Positions 45,098 through 54,282 of a DNA stretch of 64,000 nucleotides are shown piece after piece. How positions within the stretch are numbered: position 1 is the stretch's first letter; each line of letters opens with the position of its first letter. The notes under the pieces were generated by a model. That model did not search any database and had not been told where the DNA came from. It saw only the letters and a program-made list of their open reading frames with translations. The DNA is taken from the NCBI GenBank assembly GCA_965216025.1, contig CBDCEX010000016.1, positions 248,001 through 312,000 of the forward strand, in the 5' to 3' direction. The DNA comes from JADFQT01 sp965216025. GTDB lineage: Bacteria > Chloroflexota > Dehalococcoidia > Lucifugimonadales > UBA3495. A program made the translations under genes and the position numbers.

Positions 45098-46370
45098 CAG
45101 GGCCTTTTCATTTTCTCAAAATAGTATAAAATTATTACCAGTTTAAGCGGGAGGGAAGGATGATGACTTTGAGAGAAACGCTGGATTTGGTGCCTGACTT
45201 CCGGAGTAGCCAAGGGCGACGCCACTCTTTGGGGGCGATCCTGGCCTTGGCCACCTGTGCCATGCTGTGCGGCGCCCGCAGCTTATACGCCATAGCTCAA
45301 TGGGGGCGGGACCAAGGGGGTGCTACGGCGCAGCTTTTGGGGTTCAGCCAGGAGAAGACACCCTGCGTGGCCACCCTCCACCGGGTGTTCAAGGGCCTGG
45401 ACGTGGCGGCCTTTGAGGCAGAAGTCGGCAACTGGCTGGCAAATAGCGGGGTAGAGGCGGATGACCCCCTGTCCCTGGACGGGAAAACCTTGCGAGGGGT
45501 CCACGGCCAAGAGATACCCGGGGTCCATCTGGTGTCGGCCTACGCTAGCCGCGCTGGGGCAGTGCTGGCGCAGGTAGCTGCGCCGGGCAAAGGGGAAGAA
45601 TTGGCGGCGGTCAAAGAAGTATTGGGCCAGGTACCCCTGAAGGGTCGGGTAGTAGTGGCTGATGCCTTACTGACCCAACGGAAAGTCTGTGAGCAGATTG
45701 TGGCAGGCGGCGGAGAGTATCTGCTGCCAGTTAAAGAGAATCAGCCCACCTTGCGCCGAGACCTGGAGGTGGCTTTTTCCCCTGCTAGGAACTGAGAGGG
45801 CTGGTGGCCCAACCGTACCTCCCTGGCTGGCAGCGGAGTGGCGAGCACGCGGGGCCAAGCTGACGGTCTGGGCCGATGCTCCAGTAAAGCGGCGTCATGG
45901 GCGGCTGGAGCGGCGAGAGTTGTGGGCCTTGGCCGACCCAGAGCTAAATGGCTACGTGGGCAGCGCTGGGACGGTCGGGGAAGCGTGGCCGCATCTGCAA
46001 CAGGTGTGTCGGCTAGAGCGCCAGCGGGTCGTGAAGGGCAAGAAACAGGTGGCTGTGAGCTATGCAATTAGCAGTCTCCCAGCCACTGATGCCGATGCCA
46101 GGCGATTGTTGAGCCTTTCCCGTGGGCACTGGGGCATCGAGAACCGCCTCCACTGGGTACGGGATGTGACCTTCGACGAGGACCGCTCTCAGGTGCGCAC
46201 TGGGGCCGCCCCTCAGGTGCTGGCGGGCCTGCGGAACCTGGTCATCAGCTTGGTACGTCGGGCTGGGCATTCCAACGTAGCCGCTGCCCTACGCCGCCAC
46301 AATGCCCATCTCAGCGAAGCTTTCGACATGATGGGCTTTTCCTACCAGGCAGGAGAATGAAAAGGCCCTG
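45098..46370 (+). mobile_element. ISAs1-family insertion sequence, copy 2 (1273 bp)
   Basis: Same ends as copy 1, flanked by perfect 10-bp duplications TCTGCCGGGA at 45088-45097 and 46371-46380. Confidence 0.95.
45160..46360 (+). CDS. ISAs1-family transposase in two frames (copy 2)
   Basis: The first frame is 45160-45795 and the second is open 45689-46360, with the same T5C4 crossing as copy 1. Differences from copy 1 are isolated substitutions, for example Ser for Thr near the C-terminus (MMGFSYQAGE) and GGTGCTG for GGTTCTG at about 46216. Confidence 0.85.
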
Positions 46371-46532
46371 TCTGCCGGGACCTATGATTTGTGCCCAGGT
46401 CCAATAGAGAGCTATAATTACCGCCTGTCCCAGCTTCGCCACCATCGGCTTTTATGAAAAACGGGCGGCAAGGATGGCCGGGACATAAGCGGTTCTGAGC
46501 AAACACAAATTCAGCACAGGGGAGTGAGCTAG

Positions 46533-46982
46533 ATGCCAGATACCAAATTTACTTCCTGGGTACATGGAAGCGCGATGCAGGTCGAATACCTGGGCCGCCT
46601 AACCGCAGTAAGGCACACCGGACCTTTCGTCCGAATTGAAGGGTCCGGAGGTCAGAACACCTGGGTCCATTTCCCCATTCCTACGCCCACCGTCAGCAAC
46701 GGCACCAGGACCAAGGCGGAGGCAGCCCTGCTCAGCTTCCGCACCCGCCCTCACGCCACGGTGAAGGAAGTCATCGTCTACGACGGAGAGAAGCGGATTG
46801 CCGAGCACATGGACATTGACCTGAAAGGGGACCACCTGGACGGACGGTTTGAAATACCGGGAACACCAGAGGTCAACCTTGGGCTGAACATCACAGTTGG
46901 GTTAACCTTCGACCAGGGGGCTTCCGACACCCGCGCCATGGTAATAGAGATAGTCGGCGCCGGAGTGGAGTTTAGCGGCTAA
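46533..46982 (+). CDS. DUF6623-like protein
   Basis: A 149-residue protein with SWVHGSAMQVEYLGRLTAVR, NTWVHFPIPTPTVSNGTRTK and VKEVIVYDGEKRIAEHMDID. The SWxHG.A.QVEY start and the WxHFxIPTP block resemble a family of small beta-rich proteins catalogued as DUF6623. It has no signal peptide, catalytic motif or obvious partner. GGGGAGTGAGCTAG precedes the ATG. Function unknown. Confidence 0.6.
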   Translation: MPDTKFTSWVHGSAMQVEYLGRLTAVRHTGPFVRIEGSGGQNTWVHFPIPTPTVSNGTRTKAEAALLSFRTRPHATVKEVIVYDGEKRIAEHMDIDLKGDHLDGRFEIPGTPEVNLGLNITVGLTFDQGASDTRAMVIEIVGAGVEFSG

Positions 46983-47095
46983 GTCTGGGGCGGAGACCGG
47001 GCAGCCCGCCTGCCCCATCTGCGCCGCAATATTTAGGGGCCCCCATGATGCCGGCCCCTAATCGAGTTTAGCCCTTGGCCAGTGCAGGGAGCAGG

Positions 47096-48337
47096 CTAAA
47101 GAAGGGAGAATCCCCATCCTAGAACACCGGAGCCGAGGATGACGAGGGGAGCCGGGGCGCGAAAAAAGGCTACCGAACCAAAGGCCAACAGGGCGATGGC
47201 AGCGGCCTGGGGACTGGATACCGCTCGCTCCCAGAGTAGGAAGACCGCCGCCACTACCAGTCCAATAGCGGTGGCGTTGACCCCGATCAGCAGCCGGCCG
47301 ACCAGCGCATGGCGGCGGGCCTTTTCCCAAAAGGGGAGCACGGCGAAAATTACCAGAATTCCGGGAAGGAACATACCCAGGAAGGCGATCAGGGCTCCCA
47401 GAATTCCTCCCGACACAGCCCCCAGGTAGGCGCTGAAGCTGAATAGAGGCCCAGGCAAGGCCAGCATTAGCGCGAAACCTTCCAGGAACTGTTGCTCGGT
47501 CACCAGGCCGGTTTCCACCACCTCGGTCAGCATCATCGGCAGCACCACCTGGCCTCCACCAAAGATGAGGGAACCCATTCGGTAAAAAGACTCAAACAGT
47601 TCCAGGGGCGCCCAATCTAGTATGAGACGGGCCAATATCAGTCCCGCCAGCATTCCCAAAAAGACGAGGAGCAGCAAGGCTCCTACCGGCCAAGGGATGC
47701 CGAGATTGGGAAGATGGGAGTCCATGGTTGGGTCCTGAGCCGGAGGCGGTTCCTTTCTTAAGGTCCACAGGGTGGTCAAACCTCCCAGAACCAGGACCGC
47801 TGGGAAGACCCACGGCCGGCTCCAAAGAATGGCGGCCACCGCTCCCATAAGCATCAGGGACATGGTGGTTCTGCTATTGATGACCGTTCTTCCCAAACGC
47901 CAAGCGGCCACGGCCACCAACGCCACGGTGGCGGGTAAGACGCCAAGTTCCAGCCAGCTGGGTCTTTCGGAGCCAGCAAAGAAGTGGACCGCACCCAGTC
48001 CGGCAAGGGTCATAACCGTAGCGGCCGGAAACACGAAGCATAGGAAGGCAAGCATCCCTCCCAGAGGACCAGCCCGGACCGTCCCCACGGCCACCACCAT
48101 TTGGGTGGAGGTGGGTCCGGGTAGTCCTTGCCCCATCCCCAGCAACTCCGCGAAGCGCTGCTCATCCAGCCACCGGCGGCGAAATACGAAGCGGTCTTGC
48201 AGCAAGGCGATGTGGGCCTGGGGCCCGCCAAAGGCTACCCAGCCCAGGGGCAAGAAGCCCCAGGCTACTTCCAGCAGGCGGCGGCCCAGGCCACTGGGGA
48301 GATTTACGAATGTTCCGCCGGACGCTTCCTCAGTCAC
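47096..48337 (-). CDS. chrA: Chromate transporter family protein
   Basis: A 413-residue membrane protein of two homologous halves, the two-domain (long) ChrA form. The first half has GWVAFGGPQAHIALLQDRFV and LLGMGQGLPGPTSTQMVVAV; the second has MGSLIFGGGQVVLPMMLTEV and FALMLALPGPLFSFSAYLGA. These FGGxxxHI/GGGQVV and PGPxxxxxxxxG motifs are diagnostic. ChrA proteins export chromate or related oxyanions through the cytoplasmic membrane. GTG start. The gene begins 12 bases after the SDR gene stop, so the two are probably co-transcribed. True substrate is unproven. Confidence 0.9.
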   Translation of the reverse strand: MTEEASGGTFVNLPSGLGRRLLEVAWGFLPLGWVAFGGPQAHIALLQDRFVFRRRWLDEQRFAELLGMGQGLPGPTSTQMVVAVGTVRAGPLGGMLAFLCFVFPAATVMTLAGLGAVHFFAGSERPSWLELGVLPATVALVAVAAWRLGRTVINSRTTMSLMLMGAVAAILWSRPWVFPAVLVLGGLTTLWTLRKEPPPAQDPTMDSHLPNLGIPWPVGALLLLVFLGMLAGLILARLILDWAPLELFESFYRMGSLIFGGGQVVLPMMLTEVVETGLVTEQQFLEGFALMLALPGPLFSFSAYLGAVSGGILGALIAFLGMFLPGILVIFAVLPFWEKARRHALVGRLLIGVNATAIGLVVAAVFLLWERAVSSPQAAAIALLAFGSVAFFRAPAPLVILGSGVLGWGFSLL

Positions 48338-48349
48338 TAATAGTATCCA

Positions 48350-49093
48350 CTAAAAATCTCTTTCCCCACCGTTGACGTGGATGGTCTGGCCGGTAATGAA
48401 CCCACTGTTGTCGGAGCAGAGGAATCCGCACAGCGAGGCGATGTCTTCGGGAGCGCCCAAGCGGCCGACCGGGATTTCCAACAAACGGTCCGGTGTCCTG
48501 GCGCGGGCCTGACCGTCACGAAGGGTATCGATCGCTCCGGGGACGATGCAATTAACCAGAATGCCATGGGGTGCCAACTCGGTGGCCAGGGCGCGGGTTA
48601 GGCCGATAAGACCTACTTTGGCGGCAGATATGTGGGCGCCGCCATGCCGGCCTTGAAAGGCCTGCAGACCGCTGATGTTGATGACCCTACCCCACTGCCG
48701 GTCCATCATGCCGGGCAGCGCGGCCTTGGTGCACAGAAAGGCGGAGTCCAGGTCGGTGGCCAGGACGCCCCGCCAGTCTTCATAGCTCATATCGACGAAG
48801 GGCTTATGAGGGCGCGCCGCGGCGTTGTTGACCACGACATCGATACGGCCAAACTCGGCCAGCGCAATGCTCAGTAATTTTTCCAGCTGAGTCTTATCTC
48901 CCACGTCGGCCAGCAGCGGCTGGGCCTTCCTTCCCAGTGCCCTAACCTCATCGGCCACCCGGTCAACCTCCTGTTGATTGGTTCGGGCGTTCACCACCAC
49001 GTCGGCGCCGGCTCGAGCCAGTTCCAAGGCAATGGATCGCCCAATGTTGCGGCCGGAGCCGGTTATTAAAGCTACTTTTCCTGCCAGCGACAT
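48350..49093 (-). CDS. SDR-family oxidoreductase lacking the usual catalytic Tyr
   Basis: A 247-residue Rossmann protein. Cofactor loop ALITGSGRNIGRSIALELAR, VVNNAAARPHKPFVDMSYED (NNAA motif), RVINISGLQAFQGRHGGA (Ser in place), then HISAAKVGLIGLTRALATEL. In most SDRs the last block is YxxxK; here the Tyr position holds Ile, preceded by His (A-H-I-S-A-A-K). C-terminus CIVPGAIDTLRDGQARAR and GFITGQTIHVNGGERDF are typical. Related HVSAAK-type SDRs exist, so this is probably a subfamily trait. It lies 42 bases after the DUF1330 gene and before chrA. Confidence 0.85.
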   Translation of the reverse strand: MSLAGKVALITGSGRNIGRSIALELARAGADVVVNARTNQQEVDRVADEVRALGRKAQPLLADVGDKTQLEKLLSIALAEFGRIDVVVNNAAARPHKPFVDMSYEDWRGVLATDLDSAFLCTKAALPGMMDRQWGRVINISGLQAFQGRHGGAHISAAKVGLIGLTRALATELAPHGILVNCIVPGAIDTLRDGQARARTPDRLLEIPVGRLGAPEDIASLCGFLCSDNSGFITGQTIHVNGGERDF

Positions 49094-49135
49094 TAGCTCT
49101 CCTATGTGATGGATTCGATGAACTCAAGCCCAGGC

Positions 49136-49423
49136 TTATACGCCCTCGACCAGGATCAGGTTGGTATTGGCCGACAGGTGACGCAGGGCCTTGGGCCCCC
49201 GATATTCTTCTGAGTCGTACCATTCCTTGGCCCGGGCCATACTTTCGAATCGCAGAATCACCAGTCGCTTGGGGTTCCAGTCTCCTTCAGCCCTCTCCAC
49301 GGCCCCGCCTCTTACCAAATAGGCGCCGCCGTACTGTTCGATGGTGCCCGAAACCTGGCTCCGGTACTGCTCAAAGACTTCCGAATTGGTGACCTCTACT
49401 TCTGCGATAATGTACGCAGCCAT
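49136..49423 (-). CDS. DUF1330 family protein
   Basis: The start is ATG 49423, with AGGAGG six bases upstream; a longer in-frame extension has no ribosome site and is rejected. The 95-residue product, MAAYIIAEVEVTNSEVFEQY, SQVSGTIEQYGGAYLVRGGA, RLVILRFESMARAKEWYDSE and YRGPKALRHLSANTNLILVE, is a ferredoxin-like alpha/beta barrel protein of the DUF1330 family. Biochemical role not known. First gene of a leftward set with SDR and chrA. Confidence 0.9.
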   Translation of the reverse strand: MAAYIIAEVEVTNSEVFEQYRSQVSGTIEQYGGAYLVRGGAVERAEGDWNPKRLVILRFESMARAKEWYDSEEYRGPKALRHLSANTNLILVEGV

Positions 49424-49713
49424 GCCTCCCTCCTTCTCGGTTAGAGTGGGTATTAAGTTCCTTTTCCGGATCCAGCTCAGGTTACAGCCCCTAGCGCAGC
49501 CGGGGCCCAGTGAGCAGCTGGGTTCCGGCGACATTGTCCTACCTGAGACCCGGATTGGCAACCGAAGATGGACCGAGGAGGGACTCTGATCGAGTTGCCC
49601 GCATTAGGTATGAATGTTAGCGTAGGGGAAAGCGATCTCCAAGGTCATCAGGAGTCGCCGATTCAATTGGCTAAAGCAAGTCTCAGAGGTTGGGTGAGAA
49701 GCCTCATTTTGTC

Positions 49714-49759
49714 ATTGCGAGGAGCGTTAGCGACAAAGCAATCTCAGGGGGCTCAGATC
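49714..49759. repeat. Palindromic intergenic repeat split by ISAs1 copy 3
   Basis: TGTCATTGCGAGGAGCGTTA then GCGACAAAGCAATCTC is the common dispersed CATTGCGAGGAGCG/GAAGCAATCTC repeat. Its other half, ATCGCTTCCCTTTGCTCGCA followed by ATGACA, resumes at 51040 after the IS. Confidence 0.75.
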
Positions 49760-51032
49760 CAGGGCCTTTTCATTTTCTCAAAATAGTATAAAATTATTAC
49801 CAGTTTAAGCGGGAGGGGAGGATGATGACTTTGAGAGAAACGCTGGATTTGGTGCCTGACTTCCGGAGTAGCCAAGGGCGACGCCACTCTTTGGGGGCGA
49901 TCCTCGCCTTGGCCACCTGTGCCATGCTGTGCGGCGCCCGCAGCTTATACGCCATAGCTCAATGGGGGCGGGACCAAGGGGGTGCTACGGCGCAGCTTTT
50001 GGGGTTCAGCCAGGAGAAGACACCCTGCGTGGCCACCCTCCACCGGGTGTTCAAGGGCCTGGACGTGGCGGCCTTTGAGGCAGAAGTCGGCAACTGGCTG
50101 GCAAATAGCGGGGTAGAGGCGGATGACCCCCTGTCCCTGGACGGGAAAACCTTGCGAGGGGTCCACGGCCAAGAGATACCCGGGGTCCATCTGGTGTCGG
50201 CCTACGCTAGCCGCGCTGGGGCAGTGCTGGCGCAGGTAGCTGCGCCGGGCAAAGGGGAAGAATTGGCGGCGGTCAAAGAAGTATTGGGCCAGGTACCCCT
50301 GAAGGGTCGGGTAGTAGTGGCTGATGCCTTACTGACCCAACGGAAAGTCTGTGAGCAGATTGTGGCAGGCGGCGGAGAGTATCTGCTGCCAGTTAAAGAG
50401 AATCAGCCCACCTTGCGCCGAGACCTGGAGGTGGCTTTTTCCCCTGCTAGGAACTGAGAGGGCTGGTGGCCCAACCGTACCTCCCTGGCTGGCAGCGGAG
50501 TGGCGAGCACGCGGGGCCAAGCTGACGGTCTGGGCCGATGCTCCAGTAAAGCGGCGTCATGGGCGGCTGGAGCGGCGAGAGTTGTGGGCCTTGGCCGACC
50601 CAGAGCTAAATGGCTACGTGGGCAGCGCTGGGACGGTCGGGGAAGCGTGGCCGCATCTGCAACAGGTGTGTCGGCTAGAGCGCCAGCGGGTCGTGAAGGG
50701 CAAGAAACAGGTGGCTGTGAGCTATGCAATTAGCAGTCTCCCAGCCACTGATGCCGATGCCAGGCGATTGTTGAGCCTTTCCCGTGGGCACTGGGGCATC
50801 GAGAACCGCCTCCACTGGGTACGGGATGTGACCTTCGACGAGGACCGCTCTCAGGTGCGCACTGGGGCCGCCCCTCAGGTGCTGGCGGGCCTGCGAAACC
50901 TGGTCATCAGCTTGGTACGTCGGGCTGGGCATTCCAACGTAGCCGCTGCCCTACGCCGCCACAATGCCCATCTCAGCGAAGCTTTCGACATGATGGGCTT
51001 TACCTACCAGGCAGGAGAATGAAAAGACCCTG
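49760..51032 (+). mobile_element. ISAs1-family insertion sequence, copy 3 (1273 bp)
   Basis: Ends as copies 1 and 2, except that the right end has one change (GAAAAGACCCTG for GAAAAGGCCCTG). Perfect 10-bp duplications GGCTCAGATC at 49750-49759 and 51033-51042. Confidence 0.95.
49822..51022 (+). CDS. ISAs1-family transposase in two frames (copy 3)
   Basis: The first frame is 49822-50457 and the second is open 50351-51022, crossing at the same T5C4 run. The catalytic blocks are the same as in copy 1, with a few silent substitutions. Confidence 0.85.
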
Positions 51033-51113
51033 GGCTCAGATCGCTTCCCTTTGCTCGCAATGACATTTCAGACACCATCCCAAAGAACGGAAGCCAAATA
51101 GGATAGCTCGCCC

Positions 51114-52148
51114 TTGAAGGAAAAAAAACACTGCTGGGGCCTCAAGACCAGGCGGAAATTTATTGCAGGCGGGTTCTTGTGGCGGCTCAGTTTAGTTTTA
51201 CCAGCGGTGCTGATGGTGACAACCCCGGCTTGTGGACCTTCCGAAGAAGATATAGACCGACGCATTGTCGAAGGGGTGCGGGCGGAGCTGGCACAAATCC
51301 CCACGCTGACTCCCATCACTTTGCCCACACCTCTGCCGACCGCCACGCCCGTTGCCCTCGCCACCCCGAGGCCGACAGTGACGCCCCAACCTAGTCTCAC
51401 TCCCCCGGTCATTCTGCCTTCACCTACTCCCATCACCTTCCCACCCACAGTGACGCCAATTGTCCTGCCACCCACACCGACACCCGTAGTTTTGCCTTTT
51501 ACACCCACTCCGCATCCCATCTTGGATTTCAACCAGGTTTACCAGGAGTCGTGGCCCTCGGTATTTTTGATCCAAATCCCCGACGGAAGAGGGTCGGGAT
51601 GGCTGATAGAGCCTGGGCTAATCCTTACCAATGAACATGTCATCAAGGGTTCTTCCAGGATCACGGTGCGCCAAGCGTCAAATCCCCCCTTCAGCGCCAC
51701 CGTGGTGGCCTTCGACTCCTGGCGGGATGTGGCTCTGCTTCGGTTTGAGCCGAAGAGGGCTCGATTACCGCGAGCGGCGACTCCCCTGCCCTTGGGGCAA
51801 GCCAGGGATCGAGACATCGCCAGCCCCTTGCTGGGATTGGGGTATTCCAACACGGACATAAAGTTTGACGGAACGGTCGGCTTGGCTACAGCCAACGTGG
51901 GAGTGCTTTCCCAAATCAAGGACTTGGGAGGTTCCAGGCTGGGGATGAACCTGGTGTTGGACGCTCCCCACGACCCGGGGGACAGCGGAGGTCCGGTGCT
52001 GGACTCCGGCGGAGCGGTGGTCGGGATGATCCGCGCGGCGCAGGTTAAAACCTCGAGCGGACAGCGGGTCGTGGGTACCTTCTATGCGGTGCACATAGAC
52101 GAGATTCGAGCGATCCTGCCCGCCCTGAAGAGGGGCGAGTCACGGTAG
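51114..52148 (+). CDS. Trypsin-like serine protease lipoprotein
   Basis: A 344-residue protein. TTG 51114 is the only start before the signal peptide (FLWRLSLVLPAVLMVTTPAC, lipobox TPAC). A Pro/Thr-rich linker of (LPTP)n type (residues about 60-135) leads to a chymotrypsin-fold domain: His in GLILTNEHVIKGSSRITVRQ, Asp in DSWRDVALLRFEPK, Ser in HDPGDSGGPVLDSGGAVVGM. All three triad residues are present, so it should cleave proteins outside the membrane. No PDZ domain follows, unlike DegP. The IS copy 81 bases upstream may have replaced its promoter. Confidence 0.85.
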   Translation: MKEKKHCWGLKTRRKFIAGGFLWRLSLVLPAVLMVTTPACGPSEEDIDRRIVEGVRAELAQIPTLTPITLPTPLPTATPVALATPRPTVTPQPSLTPPVILPSPTPITFPPTVTPIVLPPTPTPVVLPFTPTPHPILDFNQVYQESWPSVFLIQIPDGRGSGWLIEPGLILTNEHVIKGSSRITVRQASNPPFSATVVAFDSWRDVALLRFEPKRARLPRAATPLPLGQARDRDIASPLLGLGYSNTDIKFDGTVGLATANVGVLSQIKDLGGSRLGMNLVLDAPHDPGDSGGPVLDSGGAVVGMIRAAQVKTSSGQRVVGTFYAVHIDEIRAILPALKRGESR

Positions 52149-52196
52149 AGAGCCTGTGTAGGGAGGCTGGCAAATTACGGCTGGCCGCCGGCGCCC

Positions 52197-52595
52197 TTAA
52201 AGAGGCTGCCGACCGGCAAAACCCACGTTAGTTTCATGCCAATAGTCAATGCGCTCTTCGCCCCGCAGCCAGCAGAGGCATATCTCCCGTCCCTCCCTTC
52301 TGCCGGGGAAATCTACCAAACCCCTACCCAAATCCCGCACCAAAATCCCCCGGTCGGTTACTGCCTTCAAGTTTTCCTGAAGCTGCTGGGTCAGACGGTC
52401 CACCACCCGTTGACACTCCAAAATATCTTCCTCGCTGCTGGAATGACCGTTGCTTCGGCGTCTTCGCAGCAACTCCAACAGGCGCTCCTGCTCAGCGGCC
52501 AGTTGGTCCCGGTCGGGAATCATACTAGCCAGCGTATCCTCTAGCCAGGGAAGAAGGGCGTTAGCCTCCTCCAGAGTGAAAAAGGGTCCGGTCAT
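52197..52595 (-). CDS. DUF2203 family protein
   Basis: A 132-residue protein beginning MTGPFFTLEEANALLPWLED, with a coiled-coil middle (RDQLAAEQERLLELLRRRRS) and the conserved C-terminus ILVRDLGRGLVDFPGRREGR, EICLCWLRGEERIDYWHETN and VGFAGRQPL. This matches DUF2203 in order and length. Cytoplasmic; function not established. Divergent from the cupin gene, with a 246-base shared upstream region. Confidence 0.9.
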   Translation of the reverse strand: MTGPFFTLEEANALLPWLEDTLASMIPDRDQLAAEQERLLELLRRRRSNGHSSSEEDILECQRVVDRLTQQLQENLKAVTDRGILVRDLGRGLVDFPGRREGREICLCWLRGEERIDYWHETNVGFAGRQPL

Positions 52596-52841
52596 GGTCC
52601 GCCTTACCCTAATCTAAATTAGAACTTGTACCGCGACCAGGGGATTGACGCGATACCGGGGATTAAATCGCTGCTGGGGGCTTAATGCAATACCGGGAGT
52701 CCCGGCAATCATACACCGGTCGGCACCGGTGGGACTATTTGGGCTAAGGGAGGCCCAGGCTGTATCAATTGGCGTACAATATCGATATCCTCATCAATAT
52801 CCTCCGACGGCAACGGCGACTTATCAGCGAAGGGAGGGGCC
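52596..52841. promoter_or_regulatory. Divergent promoter region DUF2203/cupin
   Basis: The 246-base region holds repeated GATACCGGGGATTAA-like units (52627-52695), the palindrome CACCGGTCGGCACCGGTG (52714-52731), and tandem ATATCCTCATCA/ATATCCTCCGAC before the cupin ribosome site. TACAATAT at 52777 is a plausible -10. Promoter assignment is tentative. Confidence 0.3.
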
Positions 52842-53222
52842 ATGCCTATAATCGAACACAGCAGTACCCCAGAGGTGCCCTGGCGACCGGGGTACCGCAA
52901 GTGGGACATTACCCGGGCGGAGCATGGTGTGACCAGCACCCTTAGCCTCAATACCGCCGAGCCGGGAGCGGGAGCTCCGCTTCACACCCACACAATGGAT
53001 GAGTTGATCGTAATAGTAGAGGGCCAACTGGAGGTCCGCATCGACGGCGAGTCTCACCTCGTGGGAAAGGACCACACCCTGGTAATACCCCCTGGCGCGG
53101 AGCATGGATTTAAGATCGTCGGCGACCAACCGGATCAGCTTTTGGTTTTCTTCCCGACGCTGGAGCCATATGCTCCCCAGCGTACCCGCTACCTGGAAGG
53201 AGCCGCTCCATCTTCGGTATAG
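52842..53222 (+). CDS. Single-domain cupin protein
   Basis: A 126-residue protein. Cupin motif 1 is APLHTHTMDELIVIVEGQLE (His-x-His...Glu), motif 2 is DHTLVIPPGAEHGFKIVGDQ (second His). The metal-binding set (two His, Glu, His) is complete, so it is probably a metal-dependent enzyme or small-molecule binding protein. The ribosome site is GGGAGGGG, 5 bases before ATG. The stop is TAG. No partner gene indicates the substrate. Confidence 0.85.
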   Translation: MPIIEHSSTPEVPWRPGYRKWDITRAEHGVTSTLSLNTAEPGAGAPLHTHTMDELIVIVEGQLEVRIDGESHLVGKDHTLVIPPGAEHGFKIVGDQPDQLLVFFPTLEPYAPQRTRYLEGAAPSSV

Positions 53223-53356
53223 GGTCAGCATGGGTTTTAGCTGAAACCCAGATCGCCATGTCATTTCGAGGGAGCCCTTCCGTTTGGGTAGACATTTGGA
53301 GATAGTTACCAAGCCCACCCTCGATTTCAAACCGGCCACCGAGGAGTACGAGCCAC

Positions 53357-54250
53357 TTGGGTGACGACAAAAACCAGGTCCAAAACGAATTCCGGGGAAA
53401 CCAATTTCGGGTAGGTGACCTGGCCTTATTGCTGGACCGGAAAAACCGGAAATACCTGGTTACGCTGGGCGATAATCAGGTCTTCCACAGCCACTTAGGC
53501 CGGCTGTCCCACGACCAGGTAATCGACCATAGCGTAGGCGGATGGTATCGCACCGACCGGGGGCATACCCTGCTGGCGGTGCGTCCTACCCTGGCGGATT
53601 TTGTGCTGGAGATGCCCCGGGGACCGCAGATCATTTATCCCAAAGACCTGGGGCTAATCGTGAGCCTGGGCGATATTTTCCCGGGGGCCACGGTGGTTGA
53701 GGGGGGTCTAGGCTCCGGCTCCCTCACGGCGGCGCTGCTGAGGGCCGTGGGCAGCACCGGTCAAGTAATAACTTACGAGATCGACGAGAAGGTGGTCCCC
53801 AAAGCTCAACGTAATATTCAGCAGATTCTGCCGGATACATCCAACCTCAGCGTAAAGATCGGAGACATTTACCTGGGGATGGCCGAGCGGAATGTAGACC
53901 GGGTGGTGTTGGACGTGCCGGAACCTTGGCAGGCGGTGCCAGGAATCGGCGATGCCCTGGTCATGGGCGGCATCTTGTTAAGCTTTCTGCCCACTATACT
54001 GCAGGTGCACCGGCTGGTTATGGCATTGCAGGAAGACACACGCTTCCAGCGATTGGAAACCACCGAGACCCTTTTGAGACCCTGGCATGTTGCCGAGCGC
54101 AGCGTTCGTCCCGCCCACCGCATGGTAGCCCACAGCGGTTTTCTCACCACGGCGGTTCGGTGCCAGCCTCGGAGAATTGGGACCGTGGATAATCCGGCGC
54201 CGCCGGAAGGCCAAGACCCCGGGCTTGAGAACGAACCCGCGCCGAACTGA
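53357..54250 (+). CDS. trmI: tRNA (adenine-58-N1)-methyltransferase
   Basis: A 297-residue protein starting at TTG 53357. The N-terminal beta-domain (FRVGDLALLLDRKNRKYLVT, HSHLGRLSHDQVIDHSVGGW) and the core with IYPKDLGLIVSLGDIFPGAT, VVEGGLGSGSLTAALLRAVG (SAM loop), VITYEIDEKVVPKAQRNIQQ and RVVLDVPEPWQAV are standard TrmI. It methylates N1 of A58 in the T-loop of tRNAs as a tetramer, using SAM. The C-terminal tail is Pro-rich and longer than usual. Confidence 0.92.
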   Translation: MGDDKNQVQNEFRGNQFRVGDLALLLDRKNRKYLVTLGDNQVFHSHLGRLSHDQVIDHSVGGWYRTDRGHTLLAVRPTLADFVLEMPRGPQIIYPKDLGLIVSLGDIFPGATVVEGGLGSGSLTAALLRAVGSTGQVITYEIDEKVVPKAQRNIQQILPDTSNLSVKIGDIYLGMAERNVDRVVLDVPEPWQAVPGIGDALVMGGILLSFLPTILQVHRLVMALQEDTRFQRLETTETLLRPWHVAERSVRPAHRMVAHSGFLTTAVRCQPRRIGTVDNPAPPEGQDPGLENEPAPN

Positions 54251-54282
54251 GGCCATTGGGCAGTCAGGAGAGTGAACCCAGC

